NCBI GenBank assembly: GCA_902465425.1
Contig: CABQNA010000045.1
Location: forward strand, 1-9,000
From: an uncultured Collinsella sp.
Lineage (GTDB): Bacteria; Actinomycetota; Coriobacteriia; Coriobacteriales; Coriobacteriaceae
Direction: 5' to 3'
DNA: 9,000 bases
The notes under the pieces were generated by a model that saw only the letters and a program-made list of their open reading frames with translations, did not search any database and was not told the DNA's origin. Below, piece by piece: positions 1 through 6,231 of this stretch. The position numbers were made by a program, and so were the translations under genes. Positions within the stretch are counted from its first letter, which is position 1; the number at the start of each line of letters is the position of its first letter.

Positions 1-17
1 GCTTTACTGCAATGCAA

Positions 18-53
18 AGCGGCCCTGCATCTCCCGTGAGGTGCAGGGCCGCT
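18..53 (-). terminator. Rho-independent-like terminator of kup
   Basis: A near-perfect hairpin has arms at 18-33 and 38-53, 16 base pairs with one G-U pair, closed by a CCGT loop at 34-37. It lies 20 bases beyond the stop codon of the minus-strand kup gene. Read on the minus strand, the stem is followed by a short T-rich stretch (CTTTGCATT), whereas on the plus strand it is followed by ATCGTCG. It therefore most likely ends kup transcription. The T tract is weak, so some read-through is possible. Confidence 0.8.
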
Positions 54-73
54 ATCGTCGATGGGCGACGGCG

Positions 74-2305
74 CTAGAAGTTGGCATCGTTGAGTTGTTC
101 GTTCTCGAGGCCGTCGAGCTGTTGCTGTTCGGGCGTATCGGCGACGCTCTCGAGCAACTCGGTGGGATCGACGTTCATGTCCTTACCGGCTTCGTTGCCG
201 TTGACCAAGTCGTCCGAGAAGATGTCGACTTCCATTTCCTCGGCCTCTTCGATCTGAACCTCGAGCGGCACCTGGGTGCGCACGAGCTTAACGGCCGGAC
301 GCATGCGGGCAAACAGCGGTACGTACTCAATGATGATGGCCGAGTTCTCGAGACCGTACCAGCGTGCCGGGCTTCCGCAGGCGCGGCGGACGGCGTACTT
401 GATGGCCATCACGCGGTGGTCATTGCGGTTGATGTCCGTTTCGGGGGCAAGCATCTTGCGCAGCATGCAAAAGCGGAAGTCACCTACGTTGCCGCGCGTC
501 TCGTAGATGGAGTAGGTGTGATGTTGCGGCGGCAGCTCGCCCGATGCCATCAAGTCGCCAACGATCTGGCGCAGGTAGGCGTTGATGCGCTGATTGACCT
601 TAAAGCCCAGGTCCAAGCGCACGCGGAACAGGAAGTCCGTGCCAAAGGTCTCAACGGAATACTCGTGCGTATAGGGCTCGTCGGTAACGTGTACGTTGAT
701 GAACCAATATGCCTTGGCGCGCTTGGGGTGCTTGTCCAGGATGGAATAGAGCACGTCGCGGTCGAGCGTGAGCGGGTCGGGGCTGTTGGTGAGGAACACC
801 AGATTGTCGGCGAGCACGGGGTAGGTCTCGTCATTGCGCAGGCGGTTGAGCTGGTCGATGTACTTGGAGACGGGCAGCAGAATCGTCTGCGTGCGCTCGA
901 TGGCGGTGCCGCGACGCCACACATACATAAGGCCGAACAGCAGTGCGGCCAGGAAGATCATGACGTAGCCGCCGTCAAAGAACATGGTGAGGCACGAAGC
1001 GAAGAAGCACAGCTCAATGGCACCAAAGAGCAGGGCAAAGATGCAGGCGCCCAGCTTGTGCTTGAGGATGCCGGCGATATAGCTCGTCAGCAGCGTGGTG
1101 GTCATGAGCATGGTCACGGTGATGGCGAGGCCATAGGCGCTTTCCATGCGCTCGGAGTTCTGGAACAACAGCACGATGAAGATGCAGCCGACCCACATGA
1201 TGTTGTTGACGAGCGGAATATAGAGCTGGCCCTTGGTATTGCTGGGGTAGTGGATGCGCAGGTGCGGCATAAGGTTGAGACGCGTGGCCTCGGATACCAG
1301 CGAGAACGAGCCGGTGATGAGCGCCTGCGAGGCAATGATGGCCGCCACGGCCGAAAGCACGATGGCAAAGGGGCGCAGGGGTTCAGGGAGCATCATATAG
1401 AACGGGTTGACGATATCCATCGCGAGCATCTGGGGATTGGAATTGTTTGCGAGCAGCCAAGCTCCCTGACCCAGATAGTTAAGGATGAGGGCCGCCTTTA
1501 CGAACGGCCAGGATGCGTAAATGTTAGCCTTGCCCACGTGACCCATGTCCGAATAGAGCGCCTCGGCGCCGGTTGTCGACAGGAAGACAAAGCCGAGCAC
1601 CATGATGCCCGAGTGGTTGATGGGCGAGAACAGGAACATGATGCCGCGGATGGGGTTGAGCGCGCGTAGGATGGACAGGTTGCCGAGCATGTTGAACAGG
1701 CCGGCGCCCGCCAAAAACAGGAACCACAGCGTCATGAGCGGGCCGAAGAGCTTACCGATCGACGAGGTACCGGCGCGCTGCATGGCAAATAGGCCGCAGA
1801 TAATGATGATGGTAATAATGATGACGTTGGTCTGGCCGTCACCCAAAAGCGCATGGCCCCACTCGATGGTGCGCAGACCCTCGATGGCTGTGGTGACCGT
1901 GACGGCGGGGGTGAGGATGCCGTCGGCAAGCAGTGCCGCACCGCCGATCATGGCGGGCAGAATCAGCCATGGTGCCACCTTGCGTACGAGGCTGAACAGG
2001 GCGAAGATGCCGCCTTCGTTGTGGTTGTCGGCCTTCATGGCGATTACCACGTACTTGACCGTGGTCACGAGCGTCATGGTCCAGATGACGAGCGAAAGCG
2101 CGCCCAGGATCATGTCCTCGCTGACGGTACCGATGCCGCCGTTGTTGGCGACGATTGATTTCATGGTGTACATGGGGCTCGTGCCGATGTCACCATAGAC
2201 GACGCCGAGCGTTACGAGCAGCATGCCAGCGGAGAGGGGGATGGCTCCGTGCCCGCCTTGCCCGTGCTGGTCTTGGAGGTTTGCCTCCAGTTTATTGTGT
2301 GCCAC
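74..2305 (-). CDS. kup: Kup/Trk-type low-affinity potassium uptake protein
   Basis: This is a KUP/HAK/KT-family potassium transporter, which imports K+ with protons through the cytoplasmic membrane. The family signature GVVYGDIGTSP lies near residues 34-44. It is followed by about 12 hydrophobic segments to roughly residue 470, then a cytoplasmic C-terminal domain. I prefer a GTG start at 2305 (743 residues) because AAGGGAG at 2311-2317 lies five bases before it. The upstream in-frame ATG at 2323 gives 749 residues but has no SD. The protein is longer than many bacterial Kup proteins of about 620-690 residues. The excess includes a strongly acidic tail of about 60 residues rich in Glu, Asp and Asn. 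It is transcribed alone, with its own promoter region and terminator. No c-di-AMP riboswitch is evident in the short leader. Identity is secure; substrate and affinity are taken from the family. Confidence 0.95.
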   Translation of the reverse strand: MAHNKLEANLQDQHGQGGHGAIPLSAGMLLVTLGVVYGDIGTSPMYTMKSIVANNGGIGTVSEDMILGALSLVIWTMTLVTTVKYVVIAMKADNHNEGGIFALFSLVRKVAPWLILPAMIGGAALLADGILTPAVTVTTAIEGLRTIEWGHALLGDGQTNVIIITIIIICGLFAMQRAGTSSIGKLFGPLMTLWFLFLAGAGLFNMLGNLSILRALNPIRGIMFLFSPINHSGIMVLGFVFLSTTGAEALYSDMGHVGKANIYASWPFVKAALILNYLGQGAWLLANNSNPQMLAMDIVNPFYMMLPEPLRPFAIVLSAVAAIIASQALITGSFSLVSEATRLNLMPHLRIHYPSNTKGQLYIPLVNNIMWVGCIFIVLLFQNSERMESAYGLAITVTMLMTTTLLTSYIAGILKHKLGACIFALLFGAIELCFFASCLTMFFDGGYVMIFLAALLFGLMYVWRRGTAIERTQTILLPVSKYIDQLNRLRNDETYPVLADNLVFLTNSPDPLTLDRDVLYSILDKHPKRAKAYWFINVHVTDEPYTHEYSVETFGTDFLFRVRLDLGFKVNQRINAYLRQIVGDLMASGELPPQHHTYSIYETRGNVGDFRFCMLRKMLAPETDINRNDHRVMAIKYAVRRACGSPARWYGLENSAIIIEYVPLFARMRPAVKLVRTQVPLEVQIEEAEEMEVDIFSDDLVNGNEAGKDMNVDPTELLESVADTPEQQQLDGLENEQLNDANF

Positions 2306-2310
2306 GAGGA

Positions 2311-2338
2311 CTCCCTTAGACATCCGGTTATCTGTCTA
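2311..2338 (-). promoter_or_regulatory. kup ribosome binding site at the base of a small hairpin
   Basis: TAGACA at 2317-2322 and TGTCTA at 2333-2338 form a perfect six-base-pair inverted repeat with a ten-base loop. In the minus-strand transcript the 3' arm runs straight into the SD AAGGGAG (2311-2317) that serves the GTG start at 2305. Folding would partly occlude the SD and would also take in the alternative ATG at 2323. The SD assignment is good. A regulatory role for the hairpin is inference. Confidence 0.5.
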
Positions 2339-2359
2339 GGACAAAAACTTTATGCCGTC

Positions 2360-2365
2360 TTTATA
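2360..2365 (-). promoter_or_regulatory. candidate -10 element of kup
   Basis: On the minus strand this reads TATAAA within an A/T-rich stretch, about 55 bases before the GTG start of kup. It is the best -10 match in the 2324-2400 spacer. I see no convincing -35 at the usual distance, so the call is tentative. Confidence 0.35.
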
Positions 2366-2403
2366 CATACAAGAGCAGTTTGGCACATCGGGTTATTTTA
2401 GAC

Positions 2404-2427
2404 AATAATCCCCAGCTGGGGATTATT
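2404..2427 (-). terminator. 24-bp perfect palindrome, probable terminator of the EamA gene
   Basis: The sequence is a perfect palindrome: arm AATAATCCCC at 2404-2413, centre AGCT, arm GGGGATTATT at 2418-2427. As RNA it forms a ten-base-pair stem with an AGCT loop. It lies 34 bases past the stop codon of the minus-strand EamA gene. The distal arm on that strand runs into the T- and A-rich ATTATTGTCTAAAATAA, as a weak intrinsic terminator would. A perfect palindrome about 40 bases upstream of the kup -10 candidate could also be an operator. Confidence 0.55.
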
Positions 2428-2461
2428 TATGTACGTAGGTAGCATTTCAAAACAGGGGCTT

Positions 2462-3373
2462 TTAAGCACGTGCTGTCTGGGCTATGCCAGCCTTGGCGCT
2501 TGCGCGTTTGCCGGCGAGTTCGCAAAAAATCGCGCCGCCGATGATAAGCGCGGCACCCATCAGGCGGACCGGTGTTATGGCTTCGCCCAAAAGGACGGCC
2601 GAGAACACGACGGCCGAAAGCGGCTCGAGGTAGCCGACGACCGCGACGGTCTGGACGGGCAGCTTGGCGACGGCACTAAAGTAGAGCAGGCAACCGATGC
2701 CGGTGTTGACGACGCCGAGCATGATGACGGCGCGCCAATCAATACTGGCGGCGACGCCGGCGGACAGGAATGAGGGAGCGCCCTGCGTGATGAGCGTGAG
2801 GACCAGCGCGGTCAAAAAGGCGGCGCTCACCTGGAGCGTGGAGTTCTCGAGGCCTTCGATGTGTGGCGCACCCTTGCTAGCGATGACCATCAGCGCATAG
2901 CAAAATGCCGAGGCGATACCGCAGGCGATACCCGCAATGGGCATATTGCCGCCTAGACCTTGTGCTGCAATGAGAAAAGCACCGCAAGCAACGGCGATAA
3001 AGCCGGCGATTTTGCCGCCGGTCAGCTTTTCGCCAAAGATGAGCGGGGAGAGCGCCATGACAATGATGGGGCCGCAGTAGTACAGCAGCGAGGATACGCC
3101 GACGCCGATCGTCTGGTAGGCGCGGAACAGAAAAATCCAGCTGGCGCCTAGCGCGGCTCCCGAGAGGAGGAGGGCTGCGGCTTCGCGGGGGCGAGATGGC
3201 GCCTGCAACTTATGGCGTTGGGTGATGGCGAGAATGGTGACAAGCGAGAGTGCGCCCAAAAACGTGCGTAGTAGCACGATATCCGAGCTCGGCAGCGCGA
3301 TGGCAGCGGCGATGATGCCGTTGGAGCCAAACAATAGCAATGCTGCTAAGTACGTAAACAACCCGTTGTTCAT
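2462..3373 (-). CDS. EamA/DMT-superfamily transporter
   Basis: This 303-residue integral membrane protein belongs to the drug/metabolite transporter superfamily, EamA type, which usually exports amino acids or other small metabolites. About ten hydrophobic segments are arranged as two EamA repeats, roughly residues 5-135 and 148-285. The C-terminal repeat shows the family pattern VVGYLEPLSAVVFSAVLLGE near residues 242-261. The N-terminal repeat has the matching YYCGPIIVMALSPLIFGE. The start is ATG at 3373, with GAGGGG ten bases upstream, a rather long spacing. It is divergent from a LysR regulator across 118 bp, the usual arrangement when the regulator controls the transporter. The family is clear. 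The substrate cannot be read from the sequence. Confidence 0.9.
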   Translation of the reverse strand: MNNGLFTYLAALLLFGSNGIIAAAIALPSSDIVLLRTFLGALSLVTILAITQRHKLQAPSRPREAAALLLSGAALGASWIFLFRAYQTIGVGVSSLLYYCGPIIVMALSPLIFGEKLTGGKIAGFIAVACGAFLIAAQGLGGNMPIAGIACGIASAFCYALMVIASKGAPHIEGLENSTLQVSAAFLTALVLTLITQGAPSFLSAGVAASIDWRAVIMLGVVNTGIGCLLYFSAVAKLPVQTVAVVGYLEPLSAVVFSAVLLGEAITPVRLMGAALIIGGAIFCELAGKRASAKAGIAQTARA

Positions 3374-3389
3374 GCGCTGACATCCCCTC

Positions 3390-3418
3390 TATATCTGAGC
3401 ATCTTCACTATGGGTGAA
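3390..3418 (-). promoter_or_regulatory. candidate promoter of the EamA gene
   Basis: On the minus strand, TTCACC (plus positions 3413-3418) and GATATA (plus 3390-3395) are separated by 17 bases, a plausible -35/-10 pair. It would start transcription just upstream of the GAGGGG SD. The -35 overlaps the LysR-type inverted repeat, which fits control by the neighbouring regulator. Both hexamers are moderate matches. Confidence 0.4.
3404..3418. promoter_or_regulatory. LysR-type regulator binding box (T-N11-A)
   Basis: TTCAC at 3404-3408 and GTGAA at 3414-3418 are perfect inverted repeats with a five-base spacer. The inner bases TCAC and GTGA give the classic T-N11-A form bound by LysR-family proteins. 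The box lies in the 118-bp divergent spacer between the EamA gene and the LysR gene. Binding by this particular regulator is inference from form and position. Confidence 0.55.
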
Positions 3419-3440
3419 CTGGTTTTAGAAGAAAAGCGAA

Positions 3441-3446
3441 TAAAAT
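3441..3446 (+). promoter_or_regulatory. candidate -10 element of the LysR gene
   Basis: TAAAAT matches the -10 consensus well and lies 45 bases before the GTG start of the LysR gene. It is downstream of the T-N11-A box. No good -35 is visible, as is common for LysR-autoregulated genes. Confidence 0.3.
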
Positions 3447-3491
3447 GCATAGATAACATGACAAAAACTCATGCAAAGGTGGAGGGGCGCC

Positions 3492-4349
3492 GTGGAAACG
3501 AATATTCAAAAGATGCAGATGCTGCTGGAGACGGTGCGCGCCGGAAGCTTTACGCGTGCTGCCGAGCGCCTGAGCTATTCGCAGTCGGGCGTGAGCCGTA
3601 TGGTGGCCGATCTTGAGGCCGATTGGGGCTTTAAGGTGCTCGACCGCAGTCGCGAGGGCGTAGTGCTTTCTGCCGACGGGCGGCAGGTCATGCCGGCTGT
3701 CGAGGCGCTCTGCGAGGAATTCACTCGCTTGCAGCGACGGGTGGATGAGATGCGCGGGCTCATGCGCGGCAAAATCTGCATCGGTACGTTTTCGAGTGTG
3801 GCGACCCACGTGCTGCCGCCGGTGATTGCGCGCTTTCGCGCCGATCATCCGGATGTCGATTACGAGCTGCTGATGGGTGATTACTCCGAGATTGAGCAAT
3901 GGGTGGCGGAAGGCCGCTGCGACCTGGGCTTTATCCCGCGTGAGCCACGAGAAAACGGCATGGCATCGCGGTCTTTGGTGCGCGACGAGTTGATGGCGGT
4001 AGTGCCGGCAGATTCTTTGCTTGCCACGGCGGGGGTCGTCTCTCTTGCCGATTTGGCCAACGAGCAGTTTATTCTGCTGGAACGAGGTACCGATGACGAG
4101 ATTACGCCGCTGTTCCGTCGGGCGGGGCTGATGGTGCGCTCCAAGCTGTCGACCTGGGATGACTATGCGATTATGGCCATGGTTGAGGACGGCCTGGGCG
4201 TGAGCATTCTTCCTGCGCTCATCTTGCGCCGCTGCCAGTTCGATGTCGCCGTGCGCCCGCTCGAGGGACATCCCCATCGGCAGATCAATGCGATATATCG
4301 CACGGCTGACGTTTCGCTTGCCGCCGCTCGATTCCTTGAATACCTCTAA
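3492..4349 (+). CDS. LysR-family transcriptional regulator
   Basis: This 285-residue DNA-binding regulator has the standard LysR layout. An N-terminal winged helix-turn-helix at residues 4-63 carries the family pattern FTRAAERLSYSQSGVSRMVADLE. A linker helix follows (about 64-88). The periplasmic-binding-protein-like effector domain runs from about residue 90, beginning GKICIGTFSSVATHVLPPVI, to the end. I chose GTG at 3492 because GGTGGAGG at 3478-3485 lies six bases upstream. The in-frame ATG at 3471 would add seven residues ahead of the conserved fold and lacks an SD. It is divergent from the EamA transporter, and a T-N11-A box lies between them. Its most likely job is effector-dependent control of that transporter and of itself. 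The effector is unknown. Confidence 0.93.
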   Translation: METNIQKMQMLLETVRAGSFTRAAERLSYSQSGVSRMVADLEADWGFKVLDRSREGVVLSADGRQVMPAVEALCEEFTRLQRRVDEMRGLMRGKICIGTFSSVATHVLPPVIARFRADHPDVDYELLMGDYSEIEQWVAEGRCDLGFIPREPRENGMASRSLVRDELMAVVPADSLLATAGVVSLADLANEQFILLERGTDDEITPLFRRAGLMVRSKLSTWDDYAIMAMVEDGLGVSILPALILRRCQFDVAVRPLEGHPHRQINAIYRTADVSLAAARFLEYL

Positions 4350-4363
4350 ACGTGTGCACGTCA

Positions 4364-4380
4364 TTGTCCGCTTTGGGCAA
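4364..4380 (+). terminator. weak hairpin after the LysR gene
   Basis: TTGTCC at 4364-4369 can pair with GGGCAA at 4375-4380 (six pairs, one G-U) around a GCTTT loop, 14 bases after the LysR stop. No T run follows. It may attenuate transcription, but it is not a convincing terminator and some LysR transcripts may enter the next gene. Confidence 0.3.
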
Positions 4381-4408
4381 ATCTCGGAGTTCGGTACGTT
4401 TTCTTATG

Positions 4409-4491
4409 AAATTGAACTTTCGAATGAGGTACCGCGTTATACTGCTGCCTAAATTGAACTCAGGTTCAATTCGTGTTCTATAAATTGAACT
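4409..4491 (+). promoter_or_regulatory. promoter/operator of the XRE-AlaA fusion, three AAATTGAACT repeats
   Basis: AAATTGAACT occurs three times in the same orientation, at 4409-4418, 4451-4460 and 4482-4491. The start-to-start distances are 42 and 31 bases, close to four and three helical turns. The middle copy is half of a perfect inverted repeat at 4452-4471, AATTGAAC and GTTCAATT around TCAG. Possible -10 elements are TATACT at 4438-4443 and TATAAA at 4479-4484. The latter has TTGAAC (4454-4459) as a -35 at a slightly long 19-base spacing. The repeats therefore cover the promoter. The helix-turn-helix protein encoded directly downstream is the obvious candidate to bind them, which would give autoregulation; this is inference. 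Confidence 0.6.
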
Positions 4492-4511
4492 TTGCCAGCA
4501 AGGAGGTTCTA

Positions 4512-6032
4512 GTGGCCCAAGAGACGTTTAGCGATCGCCTGCGACAGACTATGTCCGATCGCGACGTTCGCCAGTCGGACGTAATCCGCGCATCGGAGAT
4601 GCTCGGCAAAAAACTCGGCAAGAGTCAGATGAGCCAATATGTGAGCGGCAAGACGATCCCGCGGCGCGATGTGGCCGAGCTGCTCGCCCGTATTTTGGAG
4701 GTCGATGTTACCTGGCTGCTTGCCGGCGACGCCGATCAAGGCGAGGCATCATCACTCCGCAACGATTCCAAGCCCGAACCCCATCCCTCAGCTCAAATTG
4801 CAAGGAGCGCCACCATGCGTACTTTTTCTAAATCCACCAAACTCGACAACGTCCTGTATGACGTGCGCGGTCCCGTCGTCGACGAGGCCGCCCGTATGGA
4901 GGACGAGGGCGAGCGCATCCTCAAGCTCAATATCGGCAACCCGGCGCCCTTCGGTTTCCGCACGCCCGATGAGGTCATCAAGGACATGCGCCAGCAGCTG
5001 CCCGACTGCGAAGGCTATTCCAACTCGCGCGGCCTGTTCTCCGCGCGCAAGGCGATCATGCAGTATTCGCAGATCAAGGGCCTGCCCAACGTTCAGATGG
5101 AGCATATCTACACGGGCAACGGCGTGTCCGAGCTCATTCAGCTTTCGATGAACGCGCTGCTCGACAATGGCGACGAGATTCTGATCCCCAGCCCCGACTA
5201 TCCGCTCTGGACGGCGTGCGCAACCCTTGCTGGCGGTCATCCCGTACATTATCTGTGCGATGAGCAGGCGGATTGGTATCCCGACCTGGAGGATATGGAG
5301 TCCAAGATCACGAGCGCGACCAAAGCCCTCGTCATCATCAACCCCAACAACCCCACGGGTTCTGTCTATCCGCGCGAGGTGCTCGAGGGCATCGTCGAGA
5401 TTGCACGCAGGCATCAGCTGATGATCTTTGCCGATGAGATCTACGACCGCCTGTGCATGGACGGCTACGAGCACGTCTCGATTGCCTCGCTCGCCCCCGA
5501 TCTGCCCTGTGTCACCTTTAGCGGCCTTTCCAAGTCGCACATGATCGCGGGCTATCGCATTGGCTGGATGGTGCTTTCGGGCAACCAGCGCTGCATGAGC
5601 GACTTCATCATGGGCATCAACATGCTCTCTAACATGCGCCTGTGCTCCAACGTGCCGGCTCAGTCGATCGTTCAGACGGCACTCGGTGGCCATCAGTCCG
5701 TTAACGACTACATCCGTCCCGGCGGCCGTGTCTACGAGCAGCGCAACTTTGTGTATGAGGCGCTCAACAAGATTGACGGCATCTCGGTGGTTAAGCCGCG
5801 TGCGGCGTTCTACATCTTCCCCAAGATGGATGTGAAGAAGTTCAACATCACCGATGACGAGCAGTTCGCCCTTGACCTGCTGCACGAGAAGAAGATCCTG
5901 ATCACGCGCGGCGGCGGCTTCAACTGGGCTGAGCCCGACCACTTCCGCATCGTGTACCTGCCGCGCATGGAAGTACTCAAAGAGTCCCTCGAAGACCTCG
6001 CCGACTTCTTCGATCATTACCGCCAAGCGTAG
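4512..6032 (+). CDS. alaA: XRE helix-turn-helix / AlaA-type alanine aminotransferase fusion
   Basis: This 506-residue protein fuses two parts. Residues 1-75 form an XRE/Cro-type helix-turn-helix domain (core around LGKSQMSQYVSGKTIPRRD). Residues 76-101 are a polar linker. Residues 102-506 closely resemble E. coli AlaA, the glutamate-pyruvate aminotransferase: 405 residues, the length I recall for AlaA. In enzyme numbering the visible fold-type I features are NIGNPAPFG (39-47), NPNNPTG (176-182), DEIY (207-210), SGLSK with the PLP lysine K240 (K341 in the fusion), and R378 in DHFRIV for the substrate carboxylate. All key residues are intact. The start is GTG 4512 with AAGGAGG at 4500-4506; GTG 4473 lies inside the promoter repeats and lacks an SD. 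The reaction expected is L-alanine plus 2-oxoglutarate to pyruvate plus glutamate. The fused domain suggests self-regulation or metabolite-linked DNA binding, which is inference. Confidence 0.93.
   Translation: MAQETFSDRLRQTMSDRDVRQSDVIRASEMLGKKLGKSQMSQYVSGKTIPRRDVAELLARILEVDVTWLLAGDADQGEASSLRNDSKPEPHPSAQIARSATMRTFSKSTKLDNVLYDVRGPVVDEAARMEDEGERILKLNIGNPAPFGFRTPDEVIKDMRQQLPDCEGYSNSRGLFSARKAIMQYSQIKGLPNVQMEHIYTGNGVSELIQLSMNALLDNGDEILIPSPDYPLWTACATLAGGHPVHYLCDEQADWYPDLEDMESKITSATKALVIINPNNPTGSVYPREVLEGIVEIARRHQLMIFADEIYDRLCMDGYEHVSIASLAPDLPCVTFSGLSKSHMIAGYRIGWMVLSGNQRCMSDFIMGINMLSNMRLCSNVPAQSIVQTALGGHQSVNDYIRPGGRVYEQRNFVYEALNKIDGISVVKPRAAFYIFPKMDVKKFNITDDEQFALDLLHEKKILITRGGGFNWAEPDHFRIVYLPRMEVLKESLEDLADFFDHYRQA
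4802..4817 (+). promoter_or_regulatory. internal ribosome binding site and ATG inside the fusion gene
   Basis: AAGGAG at 4802-4807 stands seven bases before an in-frame ATG at 4815-4817, an ideal initiation site. Translation from here would give 405 residues beginning MRTFSKSTKLDNV, matching the start and length of stand-alone AlaA proteins. It falls exactly at the border between linker and enzyme. It may be a relic of two formerly separate genes or a working second start that yields free enzyme. Confidence 0.6.
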
Positions 6033-6092
6033 GGGATTAGGTATCTGCCGCCGCAAGAATCGAGGCGTCGCAGGATAGACATACGACAGCGA

Positions 6093-6192
6093 GCGAGCCG
6101 CATTTACGCCAAGGTGACGTGAAATGAGAGGGCGCTGACCTTCTGGTCGCGCCCTCGAAATTGAACGTCAGATTGGCGTGAATGCGGCTCGC
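6093..6192. repeat. 100-base imperfect palindrome, possible bidirectional terminator or structured RNA
   Basis: Outer arms of 20 bases (6093-6112 and 6173-6192) match with a single T/G wobble position. Inside these, TGACGT (6115-6120) pairs with ACGTCA (6165-6170). After an internal loop, GAGGGCGC (6128-6135) pairs with GCGCCCTC (6149-6156). GACC (6137-6140) and GGTC (6145-6148) close a TTCT loop, with one bulged T. That is about 38 pairs in total. No T run follows the G+C-rich core on either strand, so it is not a textbook intrinsic terminator, though its place between convergent genes favours termination. The internal loop contains AAATTGAAC at 6158-6166, the same nine-mer as in the alaA promoter. 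Confidence 0.65.
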
Positions 6193-6206
6193 GCAGCGTC
6201 AAGTGG

Positions 6207-6230
6207 TCCGCCGTTCGGTAGAACGGCGGA
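6207..6230 (-). terminator. hairpin directly after the deformylase stop
   Basis: TCCGCCGTTC (6207-6216) and GAACGGCGGA (6221-6230) are perfect ten-base arms around GGTA. On the minus strand the hairpin begins one base after the deformylase stop codon. No T run follows it. It may terminate transcription together with the longer palindrome beyond it, or protect the 3' end of the mRNA. Confidence 0.5.
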
Positions 6231-6231
6231 A

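Larger units (their letters stand above)
6033..6231. other. convergent intergenic region, mostly hairpins
   Basis: The 199 bases lie between the stop of the AlaA fusion (plus strand) and the stop of the deformylase gene (minus strand). I see no gene in it. Apart from about 60 unremarkable bases at the left, it consists of a long imperfect palindrome at 6093-6192 and a short perfect hairpin at 6207-6230. Its most likely role is ending transcription from both sides. Confidence 0.7.

Noticed and set aside
41..1669. Long plus-strand open frame of 542 codons opposite kup
   Set aside because: It is antisense to a clear Kup protein, has no membrane or domain pattern, is rich in His, Gln, Arg and Val as G+C-rich shadow frames are, and overlaps the kup terminator.
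4350..4361. ACGTG-TG-CACGT imperfect palindrome just after the LysR stop
   Set aside because: It is short, has no T run and overlaps no promoter. It could easily be chance.
4473..4511. Upstream GTG start for the fusion gene
   Set aside because: It lies inside the promoter repeats and has no SD. GTG 4512 has AAGGAGG five bases upstream.
4788..6056. Minus-strand open frame opposite the aminotransferase
   Set aside because: It is antisense to a highly conserved enzyme and shows no recognisable protein pattern.
6093..6192. Palindrome as an insertion-sequence end or miniature transposon
   Set aside because: No flanking target duplication is evident and no transposase is present. It remains open only if more copies are found in the genome.
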